A stretch of 18,587 bases of DNA, from contig JADGJH010000145.1 in assembly GCA_027596945.1 (NCBI GenBank), forward strand, positions 6,339 through 24,925, given 5' to 3'. Shown one piece after another: positions 9,472 to 18,587 of this stretch. The notes beneath the pieces are model-generated. The model was not told the origin of the DNA and did not search any database. It saw nothing but the letters and a program-made list of their open reading frames with translations. This DNA is from Physocladia obscura (Eukaryota > Chytridiomycota > Chytridiomycetes > Chytridiales > Chytriomycetaceae). The number at the start of each line of letters is the position of its first letter. The stretch's first letter is position 1. The position numbers were made by a program, and so were the translations under genes.

Positions 9472-10357
9472 ATGCTTCCGTTGCCAAGCTTCAAAAGCTT
9501 CAACTTGAAAGGATCGTCGTCAAGAAGCGGTCTCATGAAGTTTTCAGTCGACAAGGAAAAGGTGATTAACTATATATCTAATCTGAATACTTATATAGAA
9601 AACGTAAATGTGCGCGCGTCTATGTCAAAAATTGATTCAGTTCAACAAAAACTACGAAATTGAGAAAAAAGTGCGATTCTCCAACAGATTTTTCCAGATT
9701 GCTCTGTCGGCTATCAACTATTACTTTCTTGGTGAGATGGTTTCATCGCTGATCAATAGCCATGAAGGACTGTCCCAAACAAGTTTGGTTACTACTTATG
9801 TTTTTGTGTTGATATTAAAATAATAATAACAATCGCAGTCAATTTTAATTGGATTTTATCAATCGCAAGCCCTATCGTTGCGGGTGGGCTAGTTGGGCAA
9901 TGTAATAACAAATTTTTTTCAATTTTTTATAATTTTGTAAAACCAGATTTTGCGCCATTTATCATCACAAACTGGACGTCAACCAAGATTCTAGCTCTTG
10001 AATTGCTGCTTGATCTCACAGCAACAGTCTTTTGGATCGGTTGTTTTGCATCTGAAGTGCAGTTGATGGGCGGCGACTGCCCGCCAAACACCGGTAAAGG
10101 TTGTGATATTTTCAACTGGTCGCTTGCTTGGAATATCTTAAGGTAAACATGTTATAATAGATAAATTATATATAAGCGAAAAATTGAAATTTTAAAATTA
10201 ATTGAACGTCATTTTCATTTAAAGTGCAATTTCGTGGGCTGTAGCAGTTGGATTAGATGTGCAATCACTTGCTAAAGGTCTTGGATTCCTGAATTATGGA
10301 GATCCTATTGCGGACATGGAGCTTGATCAGACAATTAAACGTATGGGGCGGGTTTGA
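9472..10357 (+). CDS. Four-pass membrane protein, MARVEL/Nce102-like
   Basis: Exons: 9472-9561, 9641-9782, 9839-10142 and 10225-10357 (222 residues), introns 80, 56 and 82 bp. After a basic, Ser-rich N-terminus the protein has four hydrophobic segments: FFQIALSAINYYFLGEMVSS, NWILSIASPIVAGGLVG, ILALELLLDLTATVFWIGCF and SLAWNILSAISWAVAVGL, with a Cys-containing loop between the third and fourth (GGDCPPNTGKGCDIFNW). A short cytosolic tail follows. This is the layout of fungal MARVEL-domain proteins such as Nce102, which organise plasma-membrane domains. The third helix's Leu-Asp-x-x character and the late Cys loop support this, but overall similarity is weak. The second intron uses a weak donor (GTTTGG) that is the only one giving the correct phase. 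Follows the Aim18/46-like gene in the same direction after 193 bp of pyrimidine-rich sequence. Confidence 0.65.
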
Positions 10358-10425
10358 AGGGACAGTATATATTTTTTTCTTTTTTACCATTTTTTTTGTT
10401 TTCTTTTCGTTTTTTATTGTCAAAA

Positions 10426-10431
10426 AATAAA
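10426..10431 (+). terminator. Polyadenylation signal AATAAA of the MARVEL-like gene
   Basis: Canonical hexamer about 70 bases after the stop codon at 10355-10357, at a normal distance for a 3' untranslated region. Confidence 0.4.
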
Positions 10432-10690
10432 ATAATTAAAATTTTCAGCTGGATCTCGTGGTATTATCTTTGTTAATAGCCATTTTTTTACATATATAAC
10501 CTGAGTCTTGATTCTCCAGTTCTAGCATCCTTGACAATAAGAGGTGGATTTGCAAATATTTTTTAATATACAAAATCTTCAATGATGTGAATTTTGGATG
10601 TTGTTGAACTGGTTTAGAATATAAAAATATGCTATAATATTTTTATTGTGCCCAGATTTGCTTGTAACATTACACATAGTTATGCAAAAA

Positions 10691-10714
10691 TAATAATAAT
10701 AATAATAATAATAA
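10691..10714. repeat. (TAA)8 microsatellite
   Basis: Eight perfect TAA copies immediately downstream (in the minus direction) of the stop codon at 10723-10721, so in the 3' untranslated region of the minus-strand gene. Confidence 0.95.
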
Positions 10715-10720
10715 TTAAAA

Positions 10721-11398
10721 TCACTCCAAAGAAACATCCAAAACCGTTGCTGCGTCATCAGTATCCAAAATGGTAGAAGAAACAGAGATGGTTGATGCAG
10801 ACGATAATCTTCTTGGTCGATCATACTGAACTTTAAATACATCCTTGTCCGCAGCGGCATTTGAAGTGCTGTCCACGTAGCAAGGATACTCACCTTCCAA
10901 TGGATCAATTGCATTAGGTTGTTCGACAATAATGTGGCTGAGAGGGTGAACGACGAGCGGCGGTGCTGTCGGCATTCTCATGGATCCGAAGAGGAACGGG
11001 AAACTTCTTCTAGATCTGCCGCCGGCTGATGGCGGCAAATGTTTCGTACTAGCGGTGGCGGTATAGCAATTGTTAATGCTGAAACTTCCGTTGTCAATGC
11101 TGCTGTTGCTAAGGTTGCTGGCTGTGGAATTGTTGATGTTTGTATTGTGATTGCTGTTGGTACTTGTATTATTGGGACTGATATTGCTGATGCTGCAGCG
11201 GATGGATCGAAAATGCATTGATACGGTCAGGGCAATGCCAAGCACGGCGCCGACAGATAAAATAGCAAACAACATTTTGAATCCGATTGTCTGTGTTACG
11301 TTTTGATCTTGTGGTTGTCCGGATATTGCGCGTCGAATTGCCAACGTCATCGGAAGCGATCGCCGTGCAAAGTTGATGGAACCGAGGAATGTTGACAT
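10721..11398 (-). CDS. Single-pass membrane protein of unknown function
   Basis: Uninterrupted 225-residue frame from ATG at 11398 to TGA at 10723-10721. I do not recognise a family. A short basic N-terminus (ARRSLPMTLAIRRAI) precedes one hydrophobic helix (about residues 40-63). Next is an Asn/Ser/Thr-rich low-complexity stretch (about 69-110) with several N-x-S/T sequons, then a basic patch (GGRSRRSFPF) and a C-terminal tail with LEGEYPCYVDS and VQYDRPRRLSS. If the N-terminus is cytosolic, the sequons would face the lumen or exterior. The neighbouring minus-strand gene (CEP162-like) stops 128 bp upstream, so the two are tandem but probably independent. Support comes from length, a sensible ATG and the Arg-rich blocks; the low-complexity part weakens the coding evidence. 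Confidence 0.6.
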   Translation of the reverse strand: MSTFLGSINFARRSLPMTLAIRRAISGQPQDQNVTQTIGFKMLFAILSVGAVLGIALTVSMHFRSIRCSISNISPNNTSTNSNHNTNINNSTASNLSNSSIDNGSFSINNCYTATASTKHLPPSAGGRSRRSFPFLFGSMRMPTAPPLVVHPLSHIIVEQPNAIDPLEGEYPCYVDSTSNAAADKDVFKVQYDRPRRLSSASTISVSSTILDTDDAATVLDVSLE

Positions 11399-11526
11399 GT
11401 CGCGTCTTTTTATTGGAAGAAATGAATTGAATCTTAGGGTTTTTCATGGACATTTGTGACGAAGACACCCACGAAAGACGCATTTCAGAAATTCATGAAA
11501 TTAACAATAAAACTTATTTCATATGT

Positions 11527-14500
11527 TTATGTTCTTCGTTTGTCCAGCTTCTCCAGATCTGATACAAGCTGATATATTTGGTCGCGGAAATACAATAGTT
11601 CTTTATCCCGCTTTTCCAACAACGAAGAATATTTTATCTTTTCTCGAGAAATCTGCGTGTTTGCATCTTTTTTTGTTGCTGCGATCAGTTCTTGTAGTTC
11701 GAACTCCCTTTTTCGAAAACCGATCTCCATTTCGCCCAGCATTTTCTCAAGTTCGCCGAATCGGCGACGGTCTGGCGGCCAAGCACTTTTCGATTTTTGA
11801 AGTTGCGTTTGCAGATCAGCATTCAAAGTTTGAAGCTCTTTGACCGACTGCTCTAGTATTTCCAGTTTATGTGTGGTTTCTTTGACAACAGCATCATTGC
11901 TTCTGCCTTCTTTCCAAGCTTTTTTCTCTTGTTCAAGATTTGCCACTCGGTTTTGCCATCTCGTTATTTCAACTTCAGCTTCAGATAACGCCTTTTGGAG
12001 CTTTCTGACCTCAAAGTCAAGCAAAGCTGCCGTCTGACTTTTAGTTTCATCTCGTAACATGGACAGTGCTCTTTCATGATGAGAAAGAGCAATGTTTGCA
12101 GATTCTTCTTGCGCTTGCTTCAAGATAGATATGGTATTCTCGTGCACTGATTGTCGCGTCGCTTCACTGACATACAATCTGAATGTCAAAAAATAAACAT
12201 TTATTATAAAAAAAAGACAATTAAAAAAATTAAATACTTGTTCTTCAGATCTGAATTTTCTCCCCGTAAAATTTCAATATCCATGCGAAGTCTATGAACT
12301 TCTGCCAAAAGTTTTTGCTCCTCGCCTCCGAACACACGATCATGAAACTCTTTTCGCAATGAAGAAATTTTTGTTTCATAACTAGTCACCAAAGCATCTT
12401 TCATTTGCGCTCTCAATTGCGCGTCACGCTCAGCCGCAGTTCGATCTGCACGCATGGATTCCATCGTTTCGACCTGCGAATCAACCAAGTTTTCAAGCTC
12501 AACGATTCGTGTTCGCAGTTTTGCTTCCCGTGCTTTGTATGCCAGTCCAATGCGAGACTCTGCGTTTTCGAGATGATCTGCGATTTCAGCGTCTGTAGCT
12601 TCAGTTAGTTTTTCGTGGTACCGTTCAAGAAGATTTTCAAGTTGCTTTTCAATATCTTGTAAGTACGTTGTTGACGCTAGGCTTTGTACTGATGTTGCAG
12701 ACTCAATAGCTTGTGCGGATGCGGCTTGTGTTTCTTCCATTCGAATATGAATTTCTTGAAGCTTTGCCTCGTATTTGGATTTCAGATTCGTTGTCTGAAA
12801 AATAGAAAAATATTGTAGAATAATCAAATTGAATAGAAGAGAATACTAATGGAAAGCACCTCTTCATGTAGAATCTTGAGCTTGGATGTCCAAGTCGTTT
12901 CTTTGGTTTCAAGTTCACTTTGAAGCCTCTTGATATGCTCTTTCAGGTGTCGAATGTATGTAGCTTCTTCAATGTTTGGTTTTTTTGTGAGAACTAACTG
13001 GGCGGCAGATTCTCTCATTGCTCTTGAAGTTTGCACCAATTGATCTTGAAGGTCTGCCACCAATCTTTCCAGGTCTTTGATTTTTTTAGAATCGTTTCCC
13101 GCAACTTTTAACGGTTTTCCTTTAGTCCCAGCAGTATTATTGCCACCATTTTTAAAAGGTTCGAGACGATTTTCAACTGAAGAAATAACCTCAAAAGACC
13201 CGTATGGCGATTTCATCAATGCTGATTGCTCTTTTTCAACTAGCATTTCTCTTAGAGAAATCTCTCTTTCAATTCGAGACTCCAATTGAACTATAAAGGC
13301 TTCAAATCCATTCCGTTCCTCCTGCCAACCACTTTTCATGGCATCAACTTCTTCGACAGAGTATCTCTTTAATGATTCGAGCTTATTGTTGGCTTCAGCA
13401 AAATTTGCTGTGAGTTTGTTAACTTGACCCAATAGATTTGATTCACGTTCATTGAAATCACGCTCTTGCGAAACGAGTTTTTCTTGAAGTTCATCCACTC
13501 TGGCAGCAAGCTTCAAAGAATCAAAAGACAAAGGGCCAGAGCTTGCAGGATTGCTCATTGAAGCTTTCAGAGTCTGAATTTCACGCTGCAGTGCTTCAAT
13601 TCGGAGAAAAGAACGACCGTCTTCATCTTTTAGCTGCCTTTTTAGCATTTTTATTTGCTCTGTCAACTTTTCATTTTCATGTTGGTACTTTGTGTTCGTA
13701 TGTGTTTAAAATATTTATATTTGTGAGTAAGTTTGTTTTCTCTTTTTTTTTTCCCTCACCCCATTGATCAGCCTTTCTTGCTCCTCCATCTCTTTTTTAA
13801 CTCGCAGGATATCCTCCTTCGTCGCCAACTCTCTTTGATCTGGGCTTTTTTCTTCTTTCAATCCAGTATCCCCGCCGAAGCCAACACCTAACCCGTTTAT
13901 CTTTGCTTCTTGTTCTCGCAAATGTTCGAGAAAAACAATTTCTTCTTTCATTCTGCTCTTTTCAGTTTCGGTTTCTGCAAGTCGCTTTCGAAGCGTTAAT
14001 ATTTCTGTTGCTGCATTTTGTGCACTTGCTTCGACAATTGCGTCGGCTATTAGATCATAGCTCAGAGACGGTGGCGGTTGATGTGATGGCGTTGCAGAAA
14101 ATATAGCAGACGTTGCCAAGTTTCGCGGCGAGACATAAGATATTTCTGAAATTTGCGGATGCAGCTTTAAAATTGGCTCACTGCTTTTAAAAAGTGGCAA
14201 TGCTTTCCCTGTACTTAGAATTCCATCTAATTGTATCATTAAGTCGGGTGTATCAGAGCGAGAATCGTTCTGTTTTATGGATGCTACAGTCATGTTTTCG
14301 TTCCTTTCAGGCAAGTGTGACAATTTTGATGGGGAATAACAGGGGTCACTGTTTTTATTGGGCTCTGTGACAAAGAAATTGCTAGATTTTTCCACAGATA
14401 ATCGTGAGGAAACAGCGGTTTGAGTAAGTGAGGAGATCGCAGGAGGATTTCGAACAATTGAAGAAACACCACCAGTGGATTTCAGTCGAGCGTTGGTACG

Positions 14501-16980
14501 ATCAAGCGCAGCCTTCTTTGCACTTGCAGAAATTAATGGATTTGAAGGAAACTTTCCAGAAGTGCTGGGACGACTACCGACAGTGGATGAAACGATTGGA
14601 TTCAAGGAAAAAACATCATTAGTGGCATTTGATGCTCGTCTTCGTGGAATTTGTGACACTGCTGATGTTGTCGAAGCGGGAATTATTGATCGTGAAACTT
14701 GCTTTCTGTCATTATTCCTTGTTAAGCTTTTTGAAGTACGAGCAACAACATTGTCACTTTTTTGGTGAGAGGTAGAGGTAGGTTTCAAAATTATTTTTTT
14801 GCCAAGAGAGGTTTGCTTTGCAGATTTCAAGCTTTTTGCGGCAATTTCGTTCTCAATTTCAGACGTCATAAAATCGGTAAAAGTTTGATAAGACAATTCA
14901 GAAAAGCTATTCTTACTTGCAAGATCATTTTCCGTAAAAATCGCCAAATTAGAAGTTTGAGGTGGTCTGAAAACGGATAAATTGCTTTGATCAGTTTCCG
15001 TATTTTCTTTTTTAATTTCAAAGGCGACAGCTGTAGACGTATTTTCAACTTGACCTTCAGATAGCGTGATTGGTGCGGGAGCATTTAGAGCTGGAAATTT
15101 TGTACTTGAGTCCAAAACAGCATTGAATTCTGCCAAAACACTTTGCTCTGACGCTACATATTCATTTTTGTTTCCATTATTGTCAACTTCGATTTTTGAT
15201 TGAAGAAGAGAATTTGAAGTTAATTCAGCAATCGTGTTTACCCTAACAAGTTCATTTGGGACTGAAGGAGAAGCCTCAAACAAACTGCGATCAGGGGATG
15301 ACAAATAGAAGGAACTATCCCGAAGAGGCGACGCTACTCTTGAATCCTGACTGGTAGAGCTTGATTCGGATCGCTTGTTGGTGTCTCGTTTCACTGAAAC
15401 ATCGGGAATATTTTGAAATTTTTGCAGAACATTTTCGAGAAAACTGTTATTTTCACTTCTTTCTTCCCCAATTTGACTTGGTATCTGAGCGTTTTTTGGA
15501 TCCAACTCTGTGTTTTTCACAGAAATTTTCAACGGAGATATTACCCGTGAGATTTCATTTCCTGATAGCTTTGTATTGCCATTTGCATATGTAGTTTCCG
15601 AAGATACCACAGCTTGAAGGATTTCGGCTGACTTTGCATCCAAGCCTACAACAGCTGCAATATCAGACAAAGCATTCATCGAACTTTCGACATTCAAATG
15701 CTCCTGATCAATGAAGTTTGAAGCATCAGAAATTAATTGAACAGACGTTTGGTAATTTGTGTGCAACACTGGGGTAGCGATTTCTGCGACAAGACCAAGA
15801 AAACTTTCCATGCCTGAGCTTTCATGCAATTCGCTGTTTGAAGCAATGGATTTATGAATGAGAACGTTGGCTATATATGCTGTTAAAATATCGGAAGAAG
15901 GGAAAAAAATCGGCACTAACTTGTCGATGGTTCTTGAGAAATACTGGTATCGCTGGTAGGTGAAGACTTCTTGGCAAGTATTGGAGATGTATTATGTTTA
16001 TTGGTTGAAATTAAATCGTTGCATGACTCCAAAAAATTTGCAACGGTCGAAGTAATTGATGCTTCATGCTTTTTTTCCAAATTTAATTCATTTTCAATGG
16101 ATTTGTCTGGCAATAAATTCTCAACTGAGTTTTCGTGTTCTCCCTTGATTTCATTGTCAAATTCAAGTGAATATTCGTCGCTTTCACATTCTAAATTACC
16201 GATATTTGATGGTCTGACTTCTGTGCTTGGAGACGGACTTAGAGGAGGGCTTGAGTATGAAATGGAAACAGAATTTTTATTCTTTGCCGCGGAATCAGAG
16301 TCGCTATGGAAGTCCAAATCCTCTGATACTGTTTCTTCAATAGTTTGAGCCACCGGGTAATTTGAATTGTTTGAATTATTTGAAGAGTACGCAGGGATAA
16401 TATCAAGCGCGACAGGATTGGGTGATAGTGAAATATCAATTTTCAGTGTTTCATTGTTGGTATTTTCAATTGGATTGGTATTATTGATGGCGTGCGCGCT
16501 GCTGCTAATGCTATCATCGCCATAACCATCAACCAACTGCTCAATATAGCTGTTTTTGGAGGGATGCTTGAGCCATCGAGCTTTGATTCTTTCGGGACTG
16601 TCGGTATCATCGGCGCTGCTATCTGCTTTTCGTTGTGTTTTGTTGTTTTTGTTGTTTCGCAGTCTTCGTTCTTCTCGTTTAGTTCTGTGAAAGCAAACAA
16701 ATAAACCATTCAGTCAAATCCACTCAGAGAGTCAATTTTGCCAAGCGCGCGCACTGACAAACCTCAGTTCAAGCAGCCGCTTGCTGTTATTGGATGTGAT
16801 GTTATTTGCTGTTGTTTCACTAGCGTTTTCAGTGCGGTTGTCTGCTCTCGAGTCACCAGATCCAATACTGCTAACGCTAACGCTGGAGTTGCATTTCACA
16901 TGTGCATAATCTGCCGCACCGCCGTGGATTCTTTCGCCGCTGCTATCATTGTCGCTCCCATCTGAGAGTTTTTCACTCAT
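11527..16980 (-). CDS. CEP162-like centriole/transition-zone coiled-coil protein
   Basis: Exons: 16980-16763, 16684-15921, 15879-13760, 13687-12860, 12794-12238 and 12178-11527, all in phase, giving 1712 residues. Introns are 78, 41, 72, 65 and 59 bp. Residues 1 to about 930 are Ser/Asn/Asp/Glu-rich and probably disordered, apart from a short basic-aromatic block (ERIKARWLKHPSKNSYIEQL). From about 940 to the end it is almost continuous coiled coil. The C-terminal 90 residues carry AWPPDRRRFGELEKML (W about 1629), a REFELQELI repeat-like turn and a final EKRDKELLYFRDQIYQLV segment, which match the conserved tail I know from CEP162. In animals CEP162 sits at the distal centriole end, binds axonemal microtubules and helps build the ciliary transition zone. 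The ATG at 16980 is the first in frame. The protein is longer than the human one mainly in the N-terminal region. The family call rests on the tail. Confidence 0.75.
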
Positions 16981-17221
16981 CTCATTCAAATTCTTTTATT
17001 TACCAGTAGTGGAAAATAACAACATGTCAGCGAATAGTCGAAAAGTATGAATACACTGTTAAGTTAGAGAAACGAAGAGAAGATGCTTCGCCGCATCATC
17101 ACGAGCCAAAATTTTCACTTGATGTCAAATTCCATATTGATGATTTCAAAGCAAAAGTTGATTGAAAATTGGAACAAAAAAAAAAGAAGGCATAAACAAC
17201 TTCAAGAGCAATTTCTGAACT
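16981..17221. promoter_or_regulatory. 241-bp divergent region between CEP162-like and DUF1295 genes
   Basis: Both start codons face outward from this segment, so it must hold both promoters or one shared promoter. It is AT-rich with an A tract (about 17176-17185) shortly before the plus-strand start. I saw no TATA box and no RFX X-box. Confidence 0.5.
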
Positions 17222-18306
17222 ATGATCGCGACAGTTGGAGATAGCCTTGGAATCACAATTGTCGTTGATTTCGGCATCCAGTTCGTGTTTTATATGGTGT
17301 CGGCCGTACTGCAAACAGAGCGGTTTTACGACATTTCGGGATCTCTAACATTTTTGAGCTGTATTTTGGTTGCTCTGCTGCGTCGCGATGGCGAAGGAAA
17401 CTCAATATCCGCGCTGTCTGCGCGCCAAATTGCTGCTGCTGTCTGTGTTATGCTGTGGGCCCTGCGTCTCGGCTCCTTCCTTCTCCTTCGGTAAATATTC
17501 AAACATCATTCAGACAAACTTATTTTCGTCCAATTCCAAACTGGTTCTCGTTTTTTTTATCTATCAATTAATCATTATCTATTCTCAGAGTCTCTAAACA
17601 CCCCGACAGACGGTTTGACGAACTCAAGAAAAAACCATTGAGGTTTTTCTAAAATCCTCGCACTTCTGTTTTTAAATTGTTTTTTGTTTCATCTAGTTTT
17701 GCTGTAACTTGGATTCTTCAAGTTATTTGGATCTTCTTGACTGCTTTTCCAGCCTATATTGTCTTGGCAAATGATGCCAGTTCGCAGCCGGCATTTGGCT
17801 GGTCCGACTATATTGGCATCATAATTTGGATTTTTGGAATTCTGGTAGAAGGGTTTGCCGATTCCCAGAAAATGGCTTTCAAGACCGCATACCCGGAGAA
17901 ATTTGTACGTATTTTGCGATTACTAAGTCTTCATACCTTTTATTTTTATTTAACTTAAGTTTTCGGTCAATCAGATGCAGTCGGGTCTCTTCAAATATTC
18001 TCGCTACCCAAATTACTTTGGTGAAGGTAGATAAAATTATCCCTGTAAAATTTGGTAAAAAATTGATAGTGTGAAATTACAGTTATATTGTGGATTGGCC
18101 TTTTCATTCTTGTTGCTGCTGGACTCACTGAATCTTGGCAATGGGTCTCAATAATATCTCCTATTTTTGAGTTTTTCTTGATTTATTTCGTCTCTGGAGT
18201 TAGACTTCTGGAAATCAGTAGCGAAGCAAAATATGGCACAGATCCAGAATTTATTGCATACAAGGCACGCACAAGCAAATTTATTCTGTGGTTTCCTCGA
18301 AAATGA
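17222..18306 (+). CDS. DUF1295 / steroid 5-alpha-reductase-like membrane protein
   Basis: Exons: 17222-17490, 17589-17642, 17697-17904, 17975-18026 and 18083-18306 (268 residues), all GT-AG and in phase. The protein is strongly hydrophobic with about six or seven membrane segments. A basic loop (RVSKHPDRRFDELKKKP) comes after the second or third helix. The C-terminal signature is FKYSRYPNYFGEVILWIG (183-200), with the R-x-P-N-Y-F-G-E core that in steroid-reductase and isoprenylcysteine-methyltransferase-like enzymes forms the cofactor-binding region. Before it comes FGILVEGFADSQKMAFK, also typical of DUF1295. These proteins are probable ER or mitochondrial membrane oxidoreductases, but substrates are mostly unknown; NADPH use is an inference. 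The ATG at 17222 gives a complete first helix. Divergent from the CEP162-like gene. Confidence 0.87.
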
Positions 18307-18312
18307 AATAAA
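18307..18312 (+). terminator. Polyadenylation signal AATAAA of the DUF1295 gene
   Basis: AATAAA begins directly after the stop codon; a second copy lies at 18353-18358, at a more usual distance. Either could be used. Confidence 0.4.
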
Positions 18313-18524
18313 TCATGTTGTTTATTAGGAAGGAAGAATCCAATTTTTCAGCAATAAAATTTTTAATGAAAATTTTCTTAATTTTCTTCTAAATAATCAG
18401 TATGAGTAAAATTGTTCGTAAAAAAGCCCATACCCTTAATATAACTTTTTGCTATCTTCTATTTAAATATACGCGAAAGAATGCAGAAAAATTTTTTGTT
18501 TGTCTTTTGTTTAATTACAATGAG

Positions 18525-18585
18525 TTTTTTTTTTTTTTTTTTTTAATAAAAAAAAAAAAAAAATTTAGGGAAAAAAAAAAAAAAA
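18525..18585. repeat. Long T and A homopolymer runs at the window end
   Basis: A run of 20 T (18525-18544), 16 A (18548-18563) and 15 A (18571-18585), separated by AAT and TTTAGGG. The T and A runs can fold back on each other. This is low-complexity sequence at the edge and may mark an assembly boundary. The bases at 18313-18524 are AT-rich 3' flank with no supported gene. Confidence 0.8.
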
Positions 18586-18587
18586 GG

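Larger units (their letters stand above)
10358..10720. other. Convergent 3' intergenic region
   Basis: 363 bp between the stop of the MARVEL-like gene (plus) and the stop of the one-pass membrane protein gene (minus). It is very AT-rich with T runs and a TAA microsatellite at its right end. No coding frame supported. Confidence 0.6.

Noticed and set aside
10579..10929. 116-codon minus-strand frame
   Set aside because: It overlaps the one-pass membrane protein in another phase and runs through the TAA repeat as a poly-Tyr stretch.
11523..11843. Plus-strand frame opposite the CEP162-like tail
   Set aside because: Antisense shadow of a well-supported coiled-coil exon. The same applies to the plus-strand frames near 12405, 13077, 14475, 15361 and 15971.
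18564..18570. TTTAGGG resembling a telomere repeat unit
   Set aside because: It occurs once only, between A runs; no tandem array, so no support for a telomere.
18525..18585. Poly-A/T tail of a retrotransposon insertion
   Set aside because: No reverse-transcriptase-like frame, target-site duplication or element body is visible beside it.
1..18587. Bacterial-type features (operons, ribosome binding sites, CRISPR arrays, attachment sites)
   Set aside because: The genes have spliceosomal introns and eukaryotic families throughout; no regularly spaced repeats were seen.

Overview
This is a eukaryotic nuclear window: AT-rich, gene-dense, with short GT-AG introns of about 41-115 bp. It most likely comes from a zoosporic (flagellated) early-diverging fungus such as a chytrid. 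Two genes encode centriole/cilium proteins of the FAM161 and CEP162 types, which non-flagellated fungi are expected to lack. They sit among fungal-type housekeeping genes for the proteasome, N-glycosylation, a mitochondrial chalcone-isomerase-fold protein and a four-pass MARVEL-like protein. The lineage is an inference. Gene models were built by hand by joining exons in phase, and product names come from recognising family motifs, not from a search.

Layout, left to right. 1-599: no confident gene, only short open frames near the edge. 600-1337 (+): single-exon multi-pass membrane protein resembling the VC0807 family. 1338-2181: about 840 bp with only short, unresolved open frames. 2182-3753 (-): six-exon RPN9/PSMD13 proteasome lid subunit. 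3835-5745 (+): eight-exon ALG10 glucosyltransferase, head to head with RPN9 across 81 bp. 5788-8233 (-): six-exon FAM161-like protein, tail to tail with ALG10 across 42 bp. 8270-9278 (+): three-exon Aim18/Aim46-like protein, head to head with the FAM161-like gene across only 36 bp. 9472-10357 (+): four-exon MARVEL-like protein. 10721-11398 (-): single-exon, one-pass membrane protein of unknown function. 11527-16980 (-): six-exon, 1712-residue CEP162-like coiled-coil protein. 17222-18306 (+): five-exon DUF1295/steroid-5-alpha-reductase-like membrane enzyme. 18307-18587: 3' flank ending in long T and A runs.

The genes do not form one pathway. The organisation is compact, with three divergent pairs that probably share promoters and two close convergent pairs. 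The most notable points are the two ciliary genes about 3.3 kb apart, the 36-bp divergent promoter joining one of them to a mitochondrial gene, an 18-bp hairpin inside an RPN9 intron, and gene-like but unresolved stretches at 1557-1807 and 59-240.
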